Positions 27,628 to 37,371 of a stretch of 64,000 nt of DNA are shown here, piece after piece. Position 1 is the first letter of the stretch. Each line of letters begins with the position of its first letter. The position numbers and the translations under genes are program-made. Source of the stretch: CBDFMR01 sp965249765 (GTDB lineage Bacteria; Bacteroidota; Bacteroidia; Chitinophagales; Saprospiraceae); contig CBDFMR010000004.1 of the NCBI GenBank assembly GCA_965249765.1, positions 186,001-250,000 of the forward strand. Direction: 5' to 3'. The notes beneath the pieces were generated by a model. It was not told the origin of the DNA. It did no database searches and saw only the letters and a program-made list of their open reading frames with translations.

Positions 27628-28914
27628 TTATCCCTTCATGGCTGTTTTAAAGTTGACAAATCTTAGTAGTACAAAGCTTACAACAAATAGTACACCCAAG
27701 GCCAGCACAGAATACCGAATGTTGCCAGTAATGTGATTGACAAACCCAAAAAGGAATGTACCTATCACTAGAGATCCTTTGTAAAGCACATCATAAAAGC
27801 TGAAATATGAGGTCAGTTGATCTTGAGACTCATTGATCATTTTTGCATAACTAGACCTTGACAGTGCCTGTATACCTCCCATTACCAATCCTACAAAAGC
27901 TGCTAAGACAAAAAACAAGCCTTTACCTTGGCAAAAATAGGCTCCTATGCAAATGAGAATCCAGATAATAACCATGAGTGACAGAGAAAACTTATTGCCT
28001 GTTATTTTTGAAATGTAAGCAAATAGGTAAGCTCCTCCAATGGCAACCAGTTGTAATATTAAAACAATCAGGATCAATTCTGAGGCGGAAAAGTTTAGCT
28101 CTTTCTCCGCAAAAACTGTGGCTAAGTTGATGATGGTCTGGACCCCAGCACTGTAAAAAAAGAAAGCTAGTAGAAAAATCTTGACATTGAATCTAGGTTT
28201 GAGTTTTTGATAGACTTCCTTAATTTCATTAAATCCTTTGGAAAGCAGACCTGTGACTTTCTCGGATTCTGTCCCTTGGGGTAGATGTTTAAATGTGTAT
28301 TGAGCAAAAATCAACCACCACAATCCTACCATGACAAACCCTATCCGGGCAGGTAGTTTTTCGTCCTCAATTCCGAAAAAACTAGGCTTAAGAACCATAA
28401 ATAGAATAATCGCCAATAATATTACACTACCCATATATCCATAGGCAAATCCCTTGGCACTTACTCTGTCAAATCGATCCTCAGTCACAATCTGTGGTAA
28501 GTAGGCATTGTAAAAAACGATACCTCCAGCAAATCCGATTGTAGCCATAATAAATGCTGAAGTACCAAGCCACAACTCCGGTATGCCTTTAAAAAAGTAC
28601 AGAGTGATACAACTCAAGGAACCAATGATGGTAAAAAGCTTGAGAAAGAAAAGTCGCTTCTTCCCAAAATCAGCCATACCCGAAAGAATCGGTGAGGAAA
28701 TGGCGATAATGACATAGGCAAATGCAATAGCATATGAATAGAAGGCACTATTGGGAATCGACAATCCGATAAAATCTATAAAATCAGGTGTATTGGCTAT
28801 GAAATATACTGGAAAAATGGCTGTAGAAATGACCAACGCGTATGCAGAATTGGCCCAATCAAATACGACCCACGCTCTAATGACTTTTTTGTCATTCTTC
28901 TTAAATTCAGTCAT
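27628..28914 (-). CDS. MFS transporter, UMF1/Atg22-like
   Basis: From the ATG at 28914 the protein starts MTEFKKNDKKVIRAWVVFDWANSAYA, the signature of the UMF1 (Atg22-like) group; a longer frame from 28986 adds 24 residues that do not fit. About twelve transmembrane helices follow, ending LALGVLFVVSFVLLRFVNF. Substrates of this group in bacteria are mostly unknown; the eukaryotic relatives export amino acids from vacuoles. It is convergent with the beta-helix lipoprotein gene, six bases away. Confidence 0.85.
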   Translation of the reverse strand: MTEFKKNDKKVIRAWVVFDWANSAYALVISTAIFPVYFIANTPDFIDFIGLSIPNSAFYSYAIAFAYVIIAISSPILSGMADFGKKRLFFLKLFTIIGSLSCITLYFFKGIPELWLGTSAFIMATIGFAGGIVFYNAYLPQIVTEDRFDRVSAKGFAYGYMGSVILLAIILFMVLKPSFFGIEDEKLPARIGFVMVGLWWLIFAQYTFKHLPQGTESEKVTGLLSKGFNEIKEVYQKLKPRFNVKIFLLAFFFYSAGVQTIINLATVFAEKELNFSASELILIVLILQLVAIGGAYLFAYISKITGNKFSLSLMVIIWILICIGAYFCQGKGLFFVLAAFVGLVMGGIQALSRSSYAKMINESQDQLTSYFSFYDVLYKGSLVIGTFLFGFVNHITGNIRYSVLALGVLFVVSFVLLRFVNFKTAMKG

Positions 28915-29036
28915 TCGTGATTCGTCTAGTTGACATGGAAGATACACGATTAAATAACAATTATTCCTTCCCTTGTGGAGGGACATACCGTTGTTGATGT
29001 ATATTTTAATATTTTAGCCATAGCTTAACCACCGTA

Positions 29037-29924
29037 ATGAATATCCTAGTCCTTTCCAGAAATCCGGCACTCTACAGTACACGTAGCATTGTCAATGCCG
29101 CAAGACGGAATAATCACTATGCACGAGTAGTTGATCATATGAATTGTGATCTGGTAATTGATAATGATGATCCTGTGATTTACTATCAAGGTGAGCCACT
29201 AGAAGGATTTAATGCAGTCATTCCTAGGATAGGTTCGTCGGCAACGTCTCATGGGTCAGCTGTGGTAAGACAACTAGAGGCGATGGGAATGTACTCTACG
29301 ATGAACGCAGCTGCCTTGCTTAATGCCAGAGACAAGCTCAGCTGCTTACAGATATTGATGGCCAACGGATTGCCTGTGCCTAGATCCATTATTTCACAAA
29401 ATTATTATGTAATGTCCGATATGATCGATGAAGTAGGAGAAATACCGATTGTGATAAAGCTCATCAAAGGAACTCATGGACTCGGAGTCATCCTGGCCGA
29501 ATCCAAGAAGAATGCTGAATCAATACTTGAGACTTTTTATAAATCTAAGCAGAAGGTGATGTTACAGGAATTCGTAGCTGAGGCCAAGGGAGCTGATGTC
29601 AGAGTTTTTGTTGTAGATGATGAAATTGTAGGTGTAATGAAAAGACAGGCGAAGCCTGGAGAATTTAGATCTAACCTTCATTGTGGTGCTTCATCAGAGG
29701 TTGTGGAAATAACGGATGAGGAGCAGAAAATCGCCAGGCGAGCTGCCAAAGTCATGGGGCTGGAAATTGCTGGTGTGGATATGTTACAGACCAGAAATGG
29801 TCCACTGATCCTTGAAGTAAATGCAAGTCCAGGTCTTGAAGGTATAGAGACAACTACCAAGAACGATATCGCAAGAAAGATTATTAGAATGGTTGAGAAA
29901 AATGCAAAAGCATCATGGCGATAA
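29037..29924 (+). CDS. rimK: RimK-type ATP-grasp glutamate ligase
   Basis: The 295-residue protein opens MNILVLSRNPALYSTRSI, with the RimK N-domain and then the ATP-grasp fold: IVIKLIKGTHGLGVIL (phosphate loop), MLQEFVAEAKGADVRVFVV and the metal-binding LILEVNASPGLEGIE. In E. coli RimK adds glutamates to the C-terminus of ribosomal protein S6. It overlaps the next gene by ten bases. The partner hydrolase might remove or remodel what RimK adds; that is an inference from linkage. Confidence 0.93.
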   Translation: MNILVLSRNPALYSTRSIVNAARRNNHYARVVDHMNCDLVIDNDDPVIYYQGEPLEGFNAVIPRIGSSATSHGSAVVRQLEAMGMYSTMNAAALLNARDKLSCLQILMANGLPVPRSIISQNYYVMSDMIDEVGEIPIVIKLIKGTHGLGVILAESKKNAESILETFYKSKQKVMLQEFVAEAKGADVRVFVVDDEIVGVMKRQAKPGEFRSNLHCGASSEVVEITDEEQKIARRAAKVMGLEIAGVDMLQTRNGPLILEVNASPGLEGIETTTKNDIARKIIRMVEKNAKASWR

Positions 29925-30910
29925 TAAAGATAGAAGCGAGACATGAGCACCACCAGCCCATGAACATCGACGGGAATGATTTTATGCCTGGTGATATAGG
30001 AACGGTGCGAATCAACGTCGGAAAATTGCCTTCTGATACTCGCATTAGTGTCACTGCCCATATTTATAGAAGTAAGAAACCGGGGCCCACAGTGTTGCTA
30101 CTTGGAGGTGTGCATGGTGACGAAATAAATGGTATAGAAATCGTCAGGGAGATGGTGGATTCCACCTTGCTTGACAACCTCAAACGTGGAACTGTAATAG
30201 CAATTCCTTTGCTCAACATATACGGGTTTATCAATTTTAGTCGGGAGGTACCTGATGGCAAAGACGTCAATCGCAGCTTCCCGGGAAACTCCAGAGGCTC
30301 ATTGGCCTCACGTGTGGCAAGAACGCTGACGCGTAAGATACTTCCATACGTAGATGTAGCAATAGACTTCCATACAGGTGGTGGATCCAGATACAATTAC
30401 CCTCAAGTGAGGTATACCAAGACAGATAAGAAGGCCGAAAAATTGGCTCGAATTTTCGGCGCTCCTTTTTTACTTCAAAAACCACTTATTACTAAATCTT
30501 TCAGGAAAGTGGCAAGACTGCAGAATATACCTGCAATTGTATTTGAAGGTGGAGAGTCGGTAAGGCTGGATGGATTTGTTATATCTAAAGGGTTAAAGGG
30601 TGCCAAGCGGGTTTTACTCTCAATGCGCATGATTGATTCCTTTGCCGACTTTGAAGATAAGATCATTCTATTCAAGAAGTCTACCTGGCTACGGGCACCT
30701 TACTCAGGTATATTTATCTGGAATAGAGCTTCAGGGGTCAAGGTGCAAAAAGGAGAACCTCTGGGTCTTATTAAGGATCCATATGGCACCAAAACTGTAA
30801 AAGTCATCGCCAATCGTGATGGATATATAGTAGGACATAATAACGCATCGGTAGTAAACCAAGGTGACGCTTTGTTTCATATAGGGTTGGATTATGAAAT
30901 CTTGACTTGA
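29915..30910 (+). CDS. Succinylglutamate desuccinylase/aspartoacylase-family zinc hydrolase
   Basis: The fold is M14-like: GGVHGDEINGIEIV near residue 64 supplies the H-x-x-E zinc ligands, VNRSFPG carries the substrate arginine, and AIDFHTGG provides the third zinc ligand. The last 90 residues form a lipoyl/beta-barrel-like domain (SGIFIWNRASGVKVQKGEPLG). Relatives remove N-acyl groups or terminal glutamate-like residues. Coupling with rimK by a ten-base overlap, and by four bases with the following PBP4 gene, suggests it acts on a glutamate-tailed product. The substrate is not shown by sequence. Confidence 0.88.
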   Translation: MAIIKIEARHEHHQPMNIDGNDFMPGDIGTVRINVGKLPSDTRISVTAHIYRSKKPGPTVLLLGGVHGDEINGIEIVREMVDSTLLDNLKRGTVIAIPLLNIYGFINFSREVPDGKDVNRSFPGNSRGSLASRVARTLTRKILPYVDVAIDFHTGGGSRYNYPQVRYTKTDKKAEKLARIFGAPFLLQKPLITKSFRKVARLQNIPAIVFEGGESVRLDGFVISKGLKGAKRVLLSMRMIDSFADFEDKIILFKKSTWLRAPYSGIFIWNRASGVKVQKGEPLGLIKDPYGTKTVKVIANRDGYIVGHNNASVVNQGDALFHIGLDYEILT

Positions 30911-32352
30911 GATTCTCTGCCTTAATATTGACTTTATTATGGAGTGCCAGTATTGCAGCACAGACTCGCCTCGATGCCCGCATCAATAAGCATTTGGCAG
31001 CTGCGGTATTCAAGCATGCCAATGTAAGTGTCTCAGTTGTAGACTTGGAATCAGGTAGTATCCTTGGAGGACATAATGAGGAAAAAGTGCTTATACCTGC
31101 TTCATCACTTAAGGTGCTTACCACACTATCGGCGTTGGATATATTGGGCAGCGACTATACCTATAAGACCACGATTTCTTTTTCAGGAAAAGTGATTGGT
31201 GATGGTACTCTTGAGGGTAATCTGTATATCGAGGGTTCTGGTGACCCTACACTTGGTAGCGACAGGATAGAGGGCAATGACGATTATAAAAAGCTTATCA
31301 AGCGCATCGTAAAGGCTGTTCAGGAGTACGGAATTACTTGTATTGATGGCGAGGTGATTGCAGATGAGTCGATATACAATTCGTATCCCATCAGCCCTTC
31401 ATGGCAGTGGAATGATCTAGGAAACTACTATGCTGCAGGAGCATGGGGTATCAATATCAATGAGAATCAATATCGTATCTATTTTGATAGGCGGGCAACG
31501 GTCAAGCGACAGCCTCGGCTGAGAGGTATTGACCCTCAAATCCCGGGAATACATTTCTTCAATGAAGTCCTCGTTGACAGTGCTAATACCCCCGACAACG
31601 CATATATTTTTGGAGGACCGTACAATTATGAGAAACGTATAGTGGGCACTATTCCTGCTGGTGAAGGAAGTTTTGTTATTAGGGGCTCTATACCTGATCC
31701 TCCGTTTTTCATGGCGCATCTGCTTGGTGAAGCACTCAACAAAGTAGGAATTCAGAGTAATGGTTCAGCTACCCAATATCATCCCAAGAAGGAGAAGCGT
31801 AATAACATATATGAGATCTTATCACCAACTCTTGACGAGATTGTCATCAAGGCCAATCACGAAAGTAATAACCTCTACTGTGAGAGCCTTCTGAAGACCA
31901 TTGCGACGGTAGAAGCATCAGGAGGCTCTGGGGGCGTGGGGATTTATTTGATAAAGAAAAATTTGACTAAACACAGGATAAATACCATGTCACTGCATAT
32001 GGAAGATGGTAGTGGATTGTCGGCTCGCAACCAAGTGAGTAGTTTACTTCTTGCTAAATTTTTGCAGAAGTATGCCTTGAAATTCGAGAATATGAAAAAA
32101 GTTCTGCGATACTTCCCTTCAGCAGGACAGAGTGGTACGTTGAGAAGGATGTTTGGAAAATCTCCAGCAAGAGGAAAAGTATGGGCAAAAAGTGGCTACA
32201 TGGATCGCGTATTATCATATACAGGTTACATTAAGTCCAAGTCTGGGAGGTGGAGATCCTTCTCCGTAATAGTGAATGGATACTCGGTCGATAAAAATAA
32301 AATGAGGACGAAACTCGAGAAGTTGATCACCGATATATACCTTTATTCGTAA
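30907..32352 (+). CDS. dacB: D-alanyl-D-alanine carboxypeptidase/endopeptidase (PBP4 family)
   Basis: A TTG start overlapping the previous stop gives a signal peptide (ending SIAAQ). The serine peptidase motifs of family S13 are all present: SxxK in PASSLKVLT (about residue 65), SxN in NHESNNLYCE and KSG in WAKSGYMDRVL. The inserted domain typical of PBP4 lies between the first two motifs. It trims or cuts peptidoglycan cross-links in the periplasm. Linkage with rimK is unusual and is likely just shared transcription. Confidence 0.92.
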   Translation: MRFSALILTLLWSASIAAQTRLDARINKHLAAAVFKHANVSVSVVDLESGSILGGHNEEKVLIPASSLKVLTTLSALDILGSDYTYKTTISFSGKVIGDGTLEGNLYIEGSGDPTLGSDRIEGNDDYKKLIKRIVKAVQEYGITCIDGEVIADESIYNSYPISPSWQWNDLGNYYAAGAWGININENQYRIYFDRRATVKRQPRLRGIDPQIPGIHFFNEVLVDSANTPDNAYIFGGPYNYEKRIVGTIPAGEGSFVIRGSIPDPPFFMAHLLGEALNKVGIQSNGSATQYHPKKEKRNNIYEILSPTLDEIVIKANHESNNLYCESLLKTIATVEASGGSGGVGIYLIKKNLTKHRINTMSLHMEDGSGLSARNQVSSLLLAKFLQKYALKFENMKKVLRYFPSAGQSGTLRRMFGKSPARGKVWAKSGYMDRVLSYTGYIKSKSGRWRSFSVIVNGYSVDKNKMRTKLEKLITDIYLYS

Positions 32353-32354
32353 TC

Positions 32355-33038
32355 ATGAAGAGTACAAAGCAATTACCATTCTTTATTCTATGTATAATAG
32401 TTTTGACTTTATGTTCATGTCAATTTTCTGATAAGAGAGATGGGAAGCAGGATACTAAGGAAAAGGAGAATGATGAGATCATCATTCAGACGTCTAGTAT
32501 AAACGAGACTAGGGCGGCCTGGCAAAAACCTGAGTTGGTAATAGGAAAGATGGGAGATCTCTCAGATAAGGTGGTAGCGGATATTGGAGCTGGGATAGGA
32601 TACTTCTCTTTTCCATTGGCTTTTAGAGCTAAAAAAGTAATCGCCATTGAGATAGACACCAGCAAGATCAGTTTCATTAACAAACACAAGGTGGATTTAC
32701 CTGAAGAATATAGAGATCGCCTAGAAACCAGACTTGGTCAATTTCATGATCCCATGCTAGAGAGGGTAGAAGTGGAACTCGCTATTATTATCAATACCAT
32801 CGCCTACATCGAAAACCCTGTTGCTTATCTCAGGATACTCAAGAATGGCGTAAAGAGTGGAGGACGAGTCATGATTATGGATTTCAAAATGAAAAATCTA
32901 GATATACCGGCACCAGTTAAAGAAAATAGACTCCATTTATCCATGGTGGAAGACATGTTGATAGCAGCAGGCTTTGAAAACATATCCTCTGACGATACCT
33001 CACTCGACTATCAGTACATCGTCTTCGGAACAAAGTAA
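32355..33038 (+). CDS. Lipoprotein with SAM-dependent methyltransferase domain
   Basis: The N-terminus is a lipoprotein signal (IVLTLCSC, Cys22) followed by a charged linker. From about residue 60 a class I methyltransferase fold is evident: VVADIGAGIGYFSFPLAFRA is motif I and VIAIEID is motif II. The odd point is the location: a lipid-anchored, probably periplasmic protein would not meet cytoplasmic SAM. It may use another ligand, or the signal may act as a membrane anchor. It is two bases downstream of the PBP4 gene. Confidence 0.82.
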   Translation: MKSTKQLPFFILCIIVLTLCSCQFSDKRDGKQDTKEKENDEIIIQTSSINETRAAWQKPELVIGKMGDLSDKVVADIGAGIGYFSFPLAFRAKKVIAIEIDTSKISFINKHKVDLPEEYRDRLETRLGQFHDPMLERVEVELAIIINTIAYIENPVAYLRILKNGVKSGGRVMIMDFKMKNLDIPAPVKENRLHLSMVEDMLIAAGFENISSDDTSLDYQYIVFGTK

Positions 33039-33041
33039 AAA

Positions 33042-34310
33042 TTACCTGAAGATCAATTCATCTCTTTCAGGGCCCACCGATATAATAGTGATCGGGACAT
33101 CTAATTGTCGCTCCAGCAATTCAACATATTCACGTGCATTGATTGGTAAATCTGCAAATTTCTTGATGCCACCCAAGTCGGTTTTCCACCCATTCACTCG
33201 ATTTATATTGACACCATAGCCGTTCTCACAGAGGTCATAGGGAATTTGATCTGAGGGACCATCAGCATATGAATAATCATTACAAATACCTATTTGGTCA
33301 AATATATTGAGCACGTCAAGCTTAGTCAAAACAATCTGCGTCACACCATTTATCATGATGGTGTATTTCAACTGAGGGATATCTATCCAACCACATCTCC
33401 TTGGTCTACCGGTCGTAGCGCCAAATTCTTTTCCCTCTGATCTAAGTCTATCCCCATCCTCATCATCCAACTCTGTGGGGAAGGGACCTCCACCTACTCT
33501 TGTACAATAGGCTTTTGAAATACCTATAACTTCTCCAATCTTACTTGGAGCTATTCCGAGTCCGCTGCATACTCCGGATGTGACAGTGTTGCTGGATGTC
33601 ACAAAAGGGTAAGTTCCAAAATCAATATCAAGCATTGACCCTTGAGCCCCTTCTGCCAGTACCTTTTTGCCTTTATAGAGTGCTTCATTTACAAAATATT
33701 CGCCGTCAACTTGCTCGAAGGCAAGCAGCCTGTTTATGGCGGCAAACCACTTTTCTTCTTCACTTGCCAAGTCAAACTCTACATCTTCATATAACTTGAG
33801 CAATCCCAGGTGCTTACCTTTTAAAGTATCGTACCGTCCTTTGAATGATGAATACGAGATGTCTCCATATCGCAATCCATTACGACCTGTCTTATCCATA
33901 TAGGTGGGACCTATACCTTTGAGAGTAGATCCGATTTTACTCTTTCCCTTACTAGCTTCTGATGCTTTGTCAAGATAGCGATGCGTAGGTAAGATAAGGT
34001 GAGCTTTTCGTGAAATTCTGAGGTTACGAGCTATGTCAAGACCTGCCTCATGCAAGTTGTCAATCTCTCTCATCAAGGTAATAGGATCGATGACGACTCC
34101 ATTGCCGATGAGATTGATGATCTCAGACCTAAATATCCCTGACGGTATGGTATGTAAGACATGTTTTTTGTCTCCTATGACAATGGTATGGCCAGCATTT
34201 GGACCTCCTTGAAATCGGCAGACAAGCTGATATTCTTGAGACAAATAGTCAACTACTTTACCTTTTCCTTCATCTCCCCATTGCAGACCAAGGATCACAT
34301 CTACTCCCAT
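33042..34310 (-). CDS. purA: Adenylosuccinate synthase
   Basis: The 422-residue protein has the family's N-terminal GLQWGDEGKGKVVDYL with the catalytic Asp and the P-loop-like region, NAGHT, the IMP-binding VGGGPFPTEL and, near the end, the GTP-binding TKLDVLN motif. It makes adenylosuccinate from IMP, aspartate and GTP; PurB, encoded at 54645, does the next step. It is convergent with the lipoprotein methyltransferase, three bases away. Confidence 0.97.
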   Translation of the reverse strand: MGVDVILGLQWGDEGKGKVVDYLSQEYQLVCRFQGGPNAGHTIVIGDKKHVLHTIPSGIFRSEIINLIGNGVVIDPITLMREIDNLHEAGLDIARNLRISRKAHLILPTHRYLDKASEASKGKSKIGSTLKGIGPTYMDKTGRNGLRYGDISYSSFKGRYDTLKGKHLGLLKLYEDVEFDLASEEEKWFAAINRLLAFEQVDGEYFVNEALYKGKKVLAEGAQGSMLDIDFGTYPFVTSSNTVTSGVCSGLGIAPSKIGEVIGISKAYCTRVGGGPFPTELDDEDGDRLRSEGKEFGATTGRPRRCGWIDIPQLKYTIMINGVTQIVLTKLDVLNIFDQIGICNDYSYADGPSDQIPYDLCENGYGVNINRVNGWKTDLGGIKKFADLPINAREYVELLERQLDVPITIISVGPERDELIFR

Positions 34311-34336
34311 GAAATATGTGAATTATTTAGTGTACT

Positions 34337-34344
34337 CAAAGATA
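34337..34344 (-). promoter_or_regulatory. -7 promoter box for purA
   Basis: Read on the minus strand this is TATCTTTG, a full match to TAnnTTTG, 26 bases upstream of the purA ATG. The leader would be about 20 bases. Confidence 0.5.
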
Positions 34345-34531
34345 TGAATCTTATTTATTTTTTTTTCTATATGTTAGATTAACGCCAAATCTTAGTAATT
34401 CAATCCTTGAAATTCACTTGATATTCAGGCTTGAGATGCAGACTTTCGATCAACCCCCATTATTATTCGACAAAGTAGCTCACAAAATTAATCGTTGTGT
34501 CGTCTCTTTGTTAGAACAAATGAAATCAAAC

Positions 34532-36955
34532 ATGACGAAAAGATTAATTCCACTTTTTCTTGGCTTATTTATCGCCCTTTCCATTTCTTCACAATCATAT
34601 GACATATCAGGAAAGTTACTAAGCGATCAAGATGAAGCTGTAGACTTTGCCAATGTTATTCTTTACGACGGCGCAGACTCTACTATGGTAAAGGCAGAGT
34701 ACAGCCAAGCTGATGGTAGCTACCTATTGTCCAGTATTGAAAAGGGAAGCTACTATGTGAGAACAACTTTTCTAGGACTGGAAGATCACTTCTCAGCACC
34801 ATTTGTGTTGAATAGTGACAAGCAAATGCCCGACATCATTATGACCACGATGAGCAATGAATTTGCCGAGGTCAATGTGACGGCAAAGAGACCGCTTCTT
34901 GAAATGAAACCAGACAAACTGATTTTCAACGTAGAAGGGAGTATCAATGCATCAGGAAATGATGGGCTGGAATTGTTGAGAAAGTCACCAGGTGTTATTG
35001 TTGACAACAACGATAACATTAGTCTCCTGGGAAAAAGTGGCGTGAGAATTTATATTGATGGTAAGCCTTCACAGCTGGGGGCATCAGATCTTGCCAACTA
35101 CTTGAGAAATATTCAATCATCACAGATCGATGCGATAGAAATTAGTACCAATCCTGGTGCTAAATATGATGCGGAAGGGAATGCAGGAATTATCAATATA
35201 AGATTGATAAAGAAAGAAAATGTAGGCTTCAATGGGTCATTATCACTCAATGGATCTCAAGGTCATAGAACTAGGTACAATACGAGCCTAACTTCAAATT
35301 ATCGAACTGAAAGCATCAATACCTACGGAAGTGTATCCTACTATGACGGGGAAAACCAAAGTGATTTGAATTTTGACAGGGAACAGTTTGGGCTAAAGCT
35401 GGTACAAAATGGATTTAATGAAAGCGACTGGCAAGGATATGGTTATCGACTCGGTATGGATTATTTTCTCAATGAGAAGAACACCTTGGGATTTTTGATC
35501 AATGGATCGGATAATAGCAATGACTGGGATAGCAGATCAACTACGCGTATGGGAAGAATAGGTATTGCAGACATTGACAGCTTATTAATCGCCCAATCCA
35601 TGCAAAGTTCTTCGAGTAATGACAACAACTTCAACCTAAATTACAGGTATGATGATCGCAAAGGGACCTCCTTCAATGTTGATCTCGATTATGGATTATT
35701 CAGTAAAGAGCAAAGTGAGTATCAACCCAATATGTACACAGATCCTTCGCAATCACTCATTCTAAATGAGAGTATTAACTCGACCAATTCTCCTACTGAT
35801 ATTGATATTTATACAGGCAAAGTGGATTATGAAACAGCAGGACTAGGGGGAGCCATTGGTCTTGGACTGAAGCATGCCCAAGTCAAGACTGATAACACCT
35901 TTGAGTTTTACAATGAGATCGATGGTGAGTCTATCCTCAATACAGGCCGTAGTAATAAGTTTGATTACACTGAGAACGTCTCTGCTGCTTATGTCAACTA
36001 TGGAAGACAAATGTCCAAAGTGGGTATTCAGCTTGGATTGAGAGTCGAGCGGACTGACTCAGAAGGGGACTTGAAGACGTTTACCAGTTCTGGAGACGAA
36101 AACGTAAAGCGCGATTATACTGATTTCTTTCCATCACTTGGAATGACATATATGCTCAATCAAAAGAACAACTTCTCGTTTAACTACAGTCGAAGATTGA
36201 AAAGACCTGATTATCAAAATCTTAACCCATTTAAAAGTCAGCTTGATGAGATTACTTTCCAGCAAGGAAATCCTTTTTTGAATCCTGAGTACTCACATAA
36301 TGTAAGTCTTACGCATAGTTTCAACTATCGGTTTAGCACAACCTTGTCTTATAGCAGGACTGATGATCTCATTTCTAGGTTGATCCAAACGCAAGATGAG
36401 CGGGCGTCATTTATCAGATTTCAGAATGTCGCCACGCAGAACAACTATAGTATCAATTTTAGTGCCCCGACTGGTATTACGGATTATTGGAGTAGCTATA
36501 TGAGTTTGACAGGATACATTACTCACAATTTTGGAGACTTGGGGGAGAGAGGAAATATTGACGTTACAGCCAAGGCCTTCAACATATATTCACAACAGAC
36601 ATTTACTCTTCCTCATGATATTGGGATCGAATTGTCAGGATGGTATAATTCACCTGCCCTATGGGAAAGCAATTTTAAAACTGATGAAATGTTCAGTATA
36701 GACTTTGGAATAAGTAAGGAGATTTTTGATGGCCGAGGAAAAATAAAACTGGCAGTAGGTGATATTTTTGACTCCAGTGGTTGGTCAGGATCCACAGAGT
36801 TTAGTGACCTACTTATGGTCGCTTCAGGCAACTGGGATAGTAGGAGGTTAAAAGCCAATTTCTCCTACAATTTTGGTAACAACAAACTAAAGACACGGAA
36901 TAGAAAAACAGGTCTTGAAGATGAGAAGAGTAGAATATCTTCTGGTCAACAATAA
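34532..36955 (+). CDS. TonB-dependent receptor-like outer-membrane protein
   Basis: The ATG at 34532 places a signal peptide at the start (FLGLFIALSISSQS); an in-frame ATG at 34418 would add 38 unlikely residues. A carboxypeptidase-regulatory-like domain follows (YDISGKLLSDQDEAVDFANV), then a plug (LLRKSPGVIVDNNDNISLLGKSGVRIYIDGKPS) and a long barrel ending near LKANFSYNFGNNK. This is the Bacteroidota outer-membrane beta-barrel subfamily close to TonB receptors. About 807 residues is normal. The ligand is unknown, and no SusD partner follows. Confidence 0.9.
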   Translation: MTKRLIPLFLGLFIALSISSQSYDISGKLLSDQDEAVDFANVILYDGADSTMVKAEYSQADGSYLLSSIEKGSYYVRTTFLGLEDHFSAPFVLNSDKQMPDIIMTTMSNEFAEVNVTAKRPLLEMKPDKLIFNVEGSINASGNDGLELLRKSPGVIVDNNDNISLLGKSGVRIYIDGKPSQLGASDLANYLRNIQSSQIDAIEISTNPGAKYDAEGNAGIINIRLIKKENVGFNGSLSLNGSQGHRTRYNTSLTSNYRTESINTYGSVSYYDGENQSDLNFDREQFGLKLVQNGFNESDWQGYGYRLGMDYFLNEKNTLGFLINGSDNSNDWDSRSTTRMGRIGIADIDSLLIAQSMQSSSSNDNNFNLNYRYDDRKGTSFNVDLDYGLFSKEQSEYQPNMYTDPSQSLILNESINSTNSPTDIDIYTGKVDYETAGLGGAIGLGLKHAQVKTDNTFEFYNEIDGESILNTGRSNKFDYTENVSAAYVNYGRQMSKVGIQLGLRVERTDSEGDLKTFTSSGDENVKRDYTDFFPSLGMTYMLNQKNNFSFNYSRRLKRPDYQNLNPFKSQLDEITFQQGNPFLNPEYSHNVSLTHSFNYRFSTTLSYSRTDDLISRLIQTQDERASFIRFQNVATQNNYSINFSAPTGITDYWSSYMSLTGYITHNFGDLGERGNIDVTAKAFNIYSQQTFTLPHDIGIELSGWYNSPALWESNFKTDEMFSIDFGISKEIFDGRGKIKLAVGDIFDSSGWSGSTEFSDLLMVASGNWDSRRLKANFSYNFGNNKLKTRNRKTGLEDEKSRISSGQQ

Positions 36956-36999
36956 GACCGTCATGAATTATCACTAGTTAGTTTGACTTATTATACCAA

Positions 37000-37030
37000 G
37001 AGAGATCGACGGAAGTCGGTCTCTCTTTTT
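37000..37030 (+). terminator. Terminator after the TonB-type receptor gene
   Basis: An 11-bp stem (GAGAGATCGAC with GTCGGTCTCTC, one G-T pair) and a GGAA tetraloop are followed by five T residues. It begins 45 bases after the receptor stop codon. Confidence 0.88.
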
Positions 37031-37371
37031 GTTTATCTCTCCCAGGTTAGTCAGAACGCAAATATGATAACATACGTAAAAGTGTAAAGTATCTATTGAC
37101 GTAAGCTAACGTTTAAAAATGTCTATGAAGGATGACAATGATGACAAGAGCACCTAGTAGGTGTGCAAGTAAGTAAGAATATATTACCCCGATCTTTAGG
37201 TCGGGGTAATTGTCAAAGGTCATAATCGCATTGGCAAGATTTTTGACCAAAAATCGTGACAATGCTAGATTAATGCACCTCTTACAGGTACTACATAAAC
37301 AGATTATTAAACATTTTCCACATTAGAGCATATCAATTTATAGTTGCAATAATTGAGTAATACACACCTGT
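37031..37371. other. Gene-free stretch before the nested insertion sequences
   Basis: No credible coding sequence is seen here. It contains one strong hairpin (see 37183-37210) and otherwise AT-rich sequence up to the left inverted repeat of the IS66-like element at 37372. Confidence 0.6.
37183..37210. repeat. Strong palindrome, possible REP-like element or terminator
   Basis: ATTACCCCGA and TCGGGGTAAT form a perfect 10-bp stem around an eight-base loop. There is no T-run on either side, so it is a weak terminator candidate. The GC-rich arms inside AT-rich sequence suggest a small mobile or structural repeat. Confidence 0.5.
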
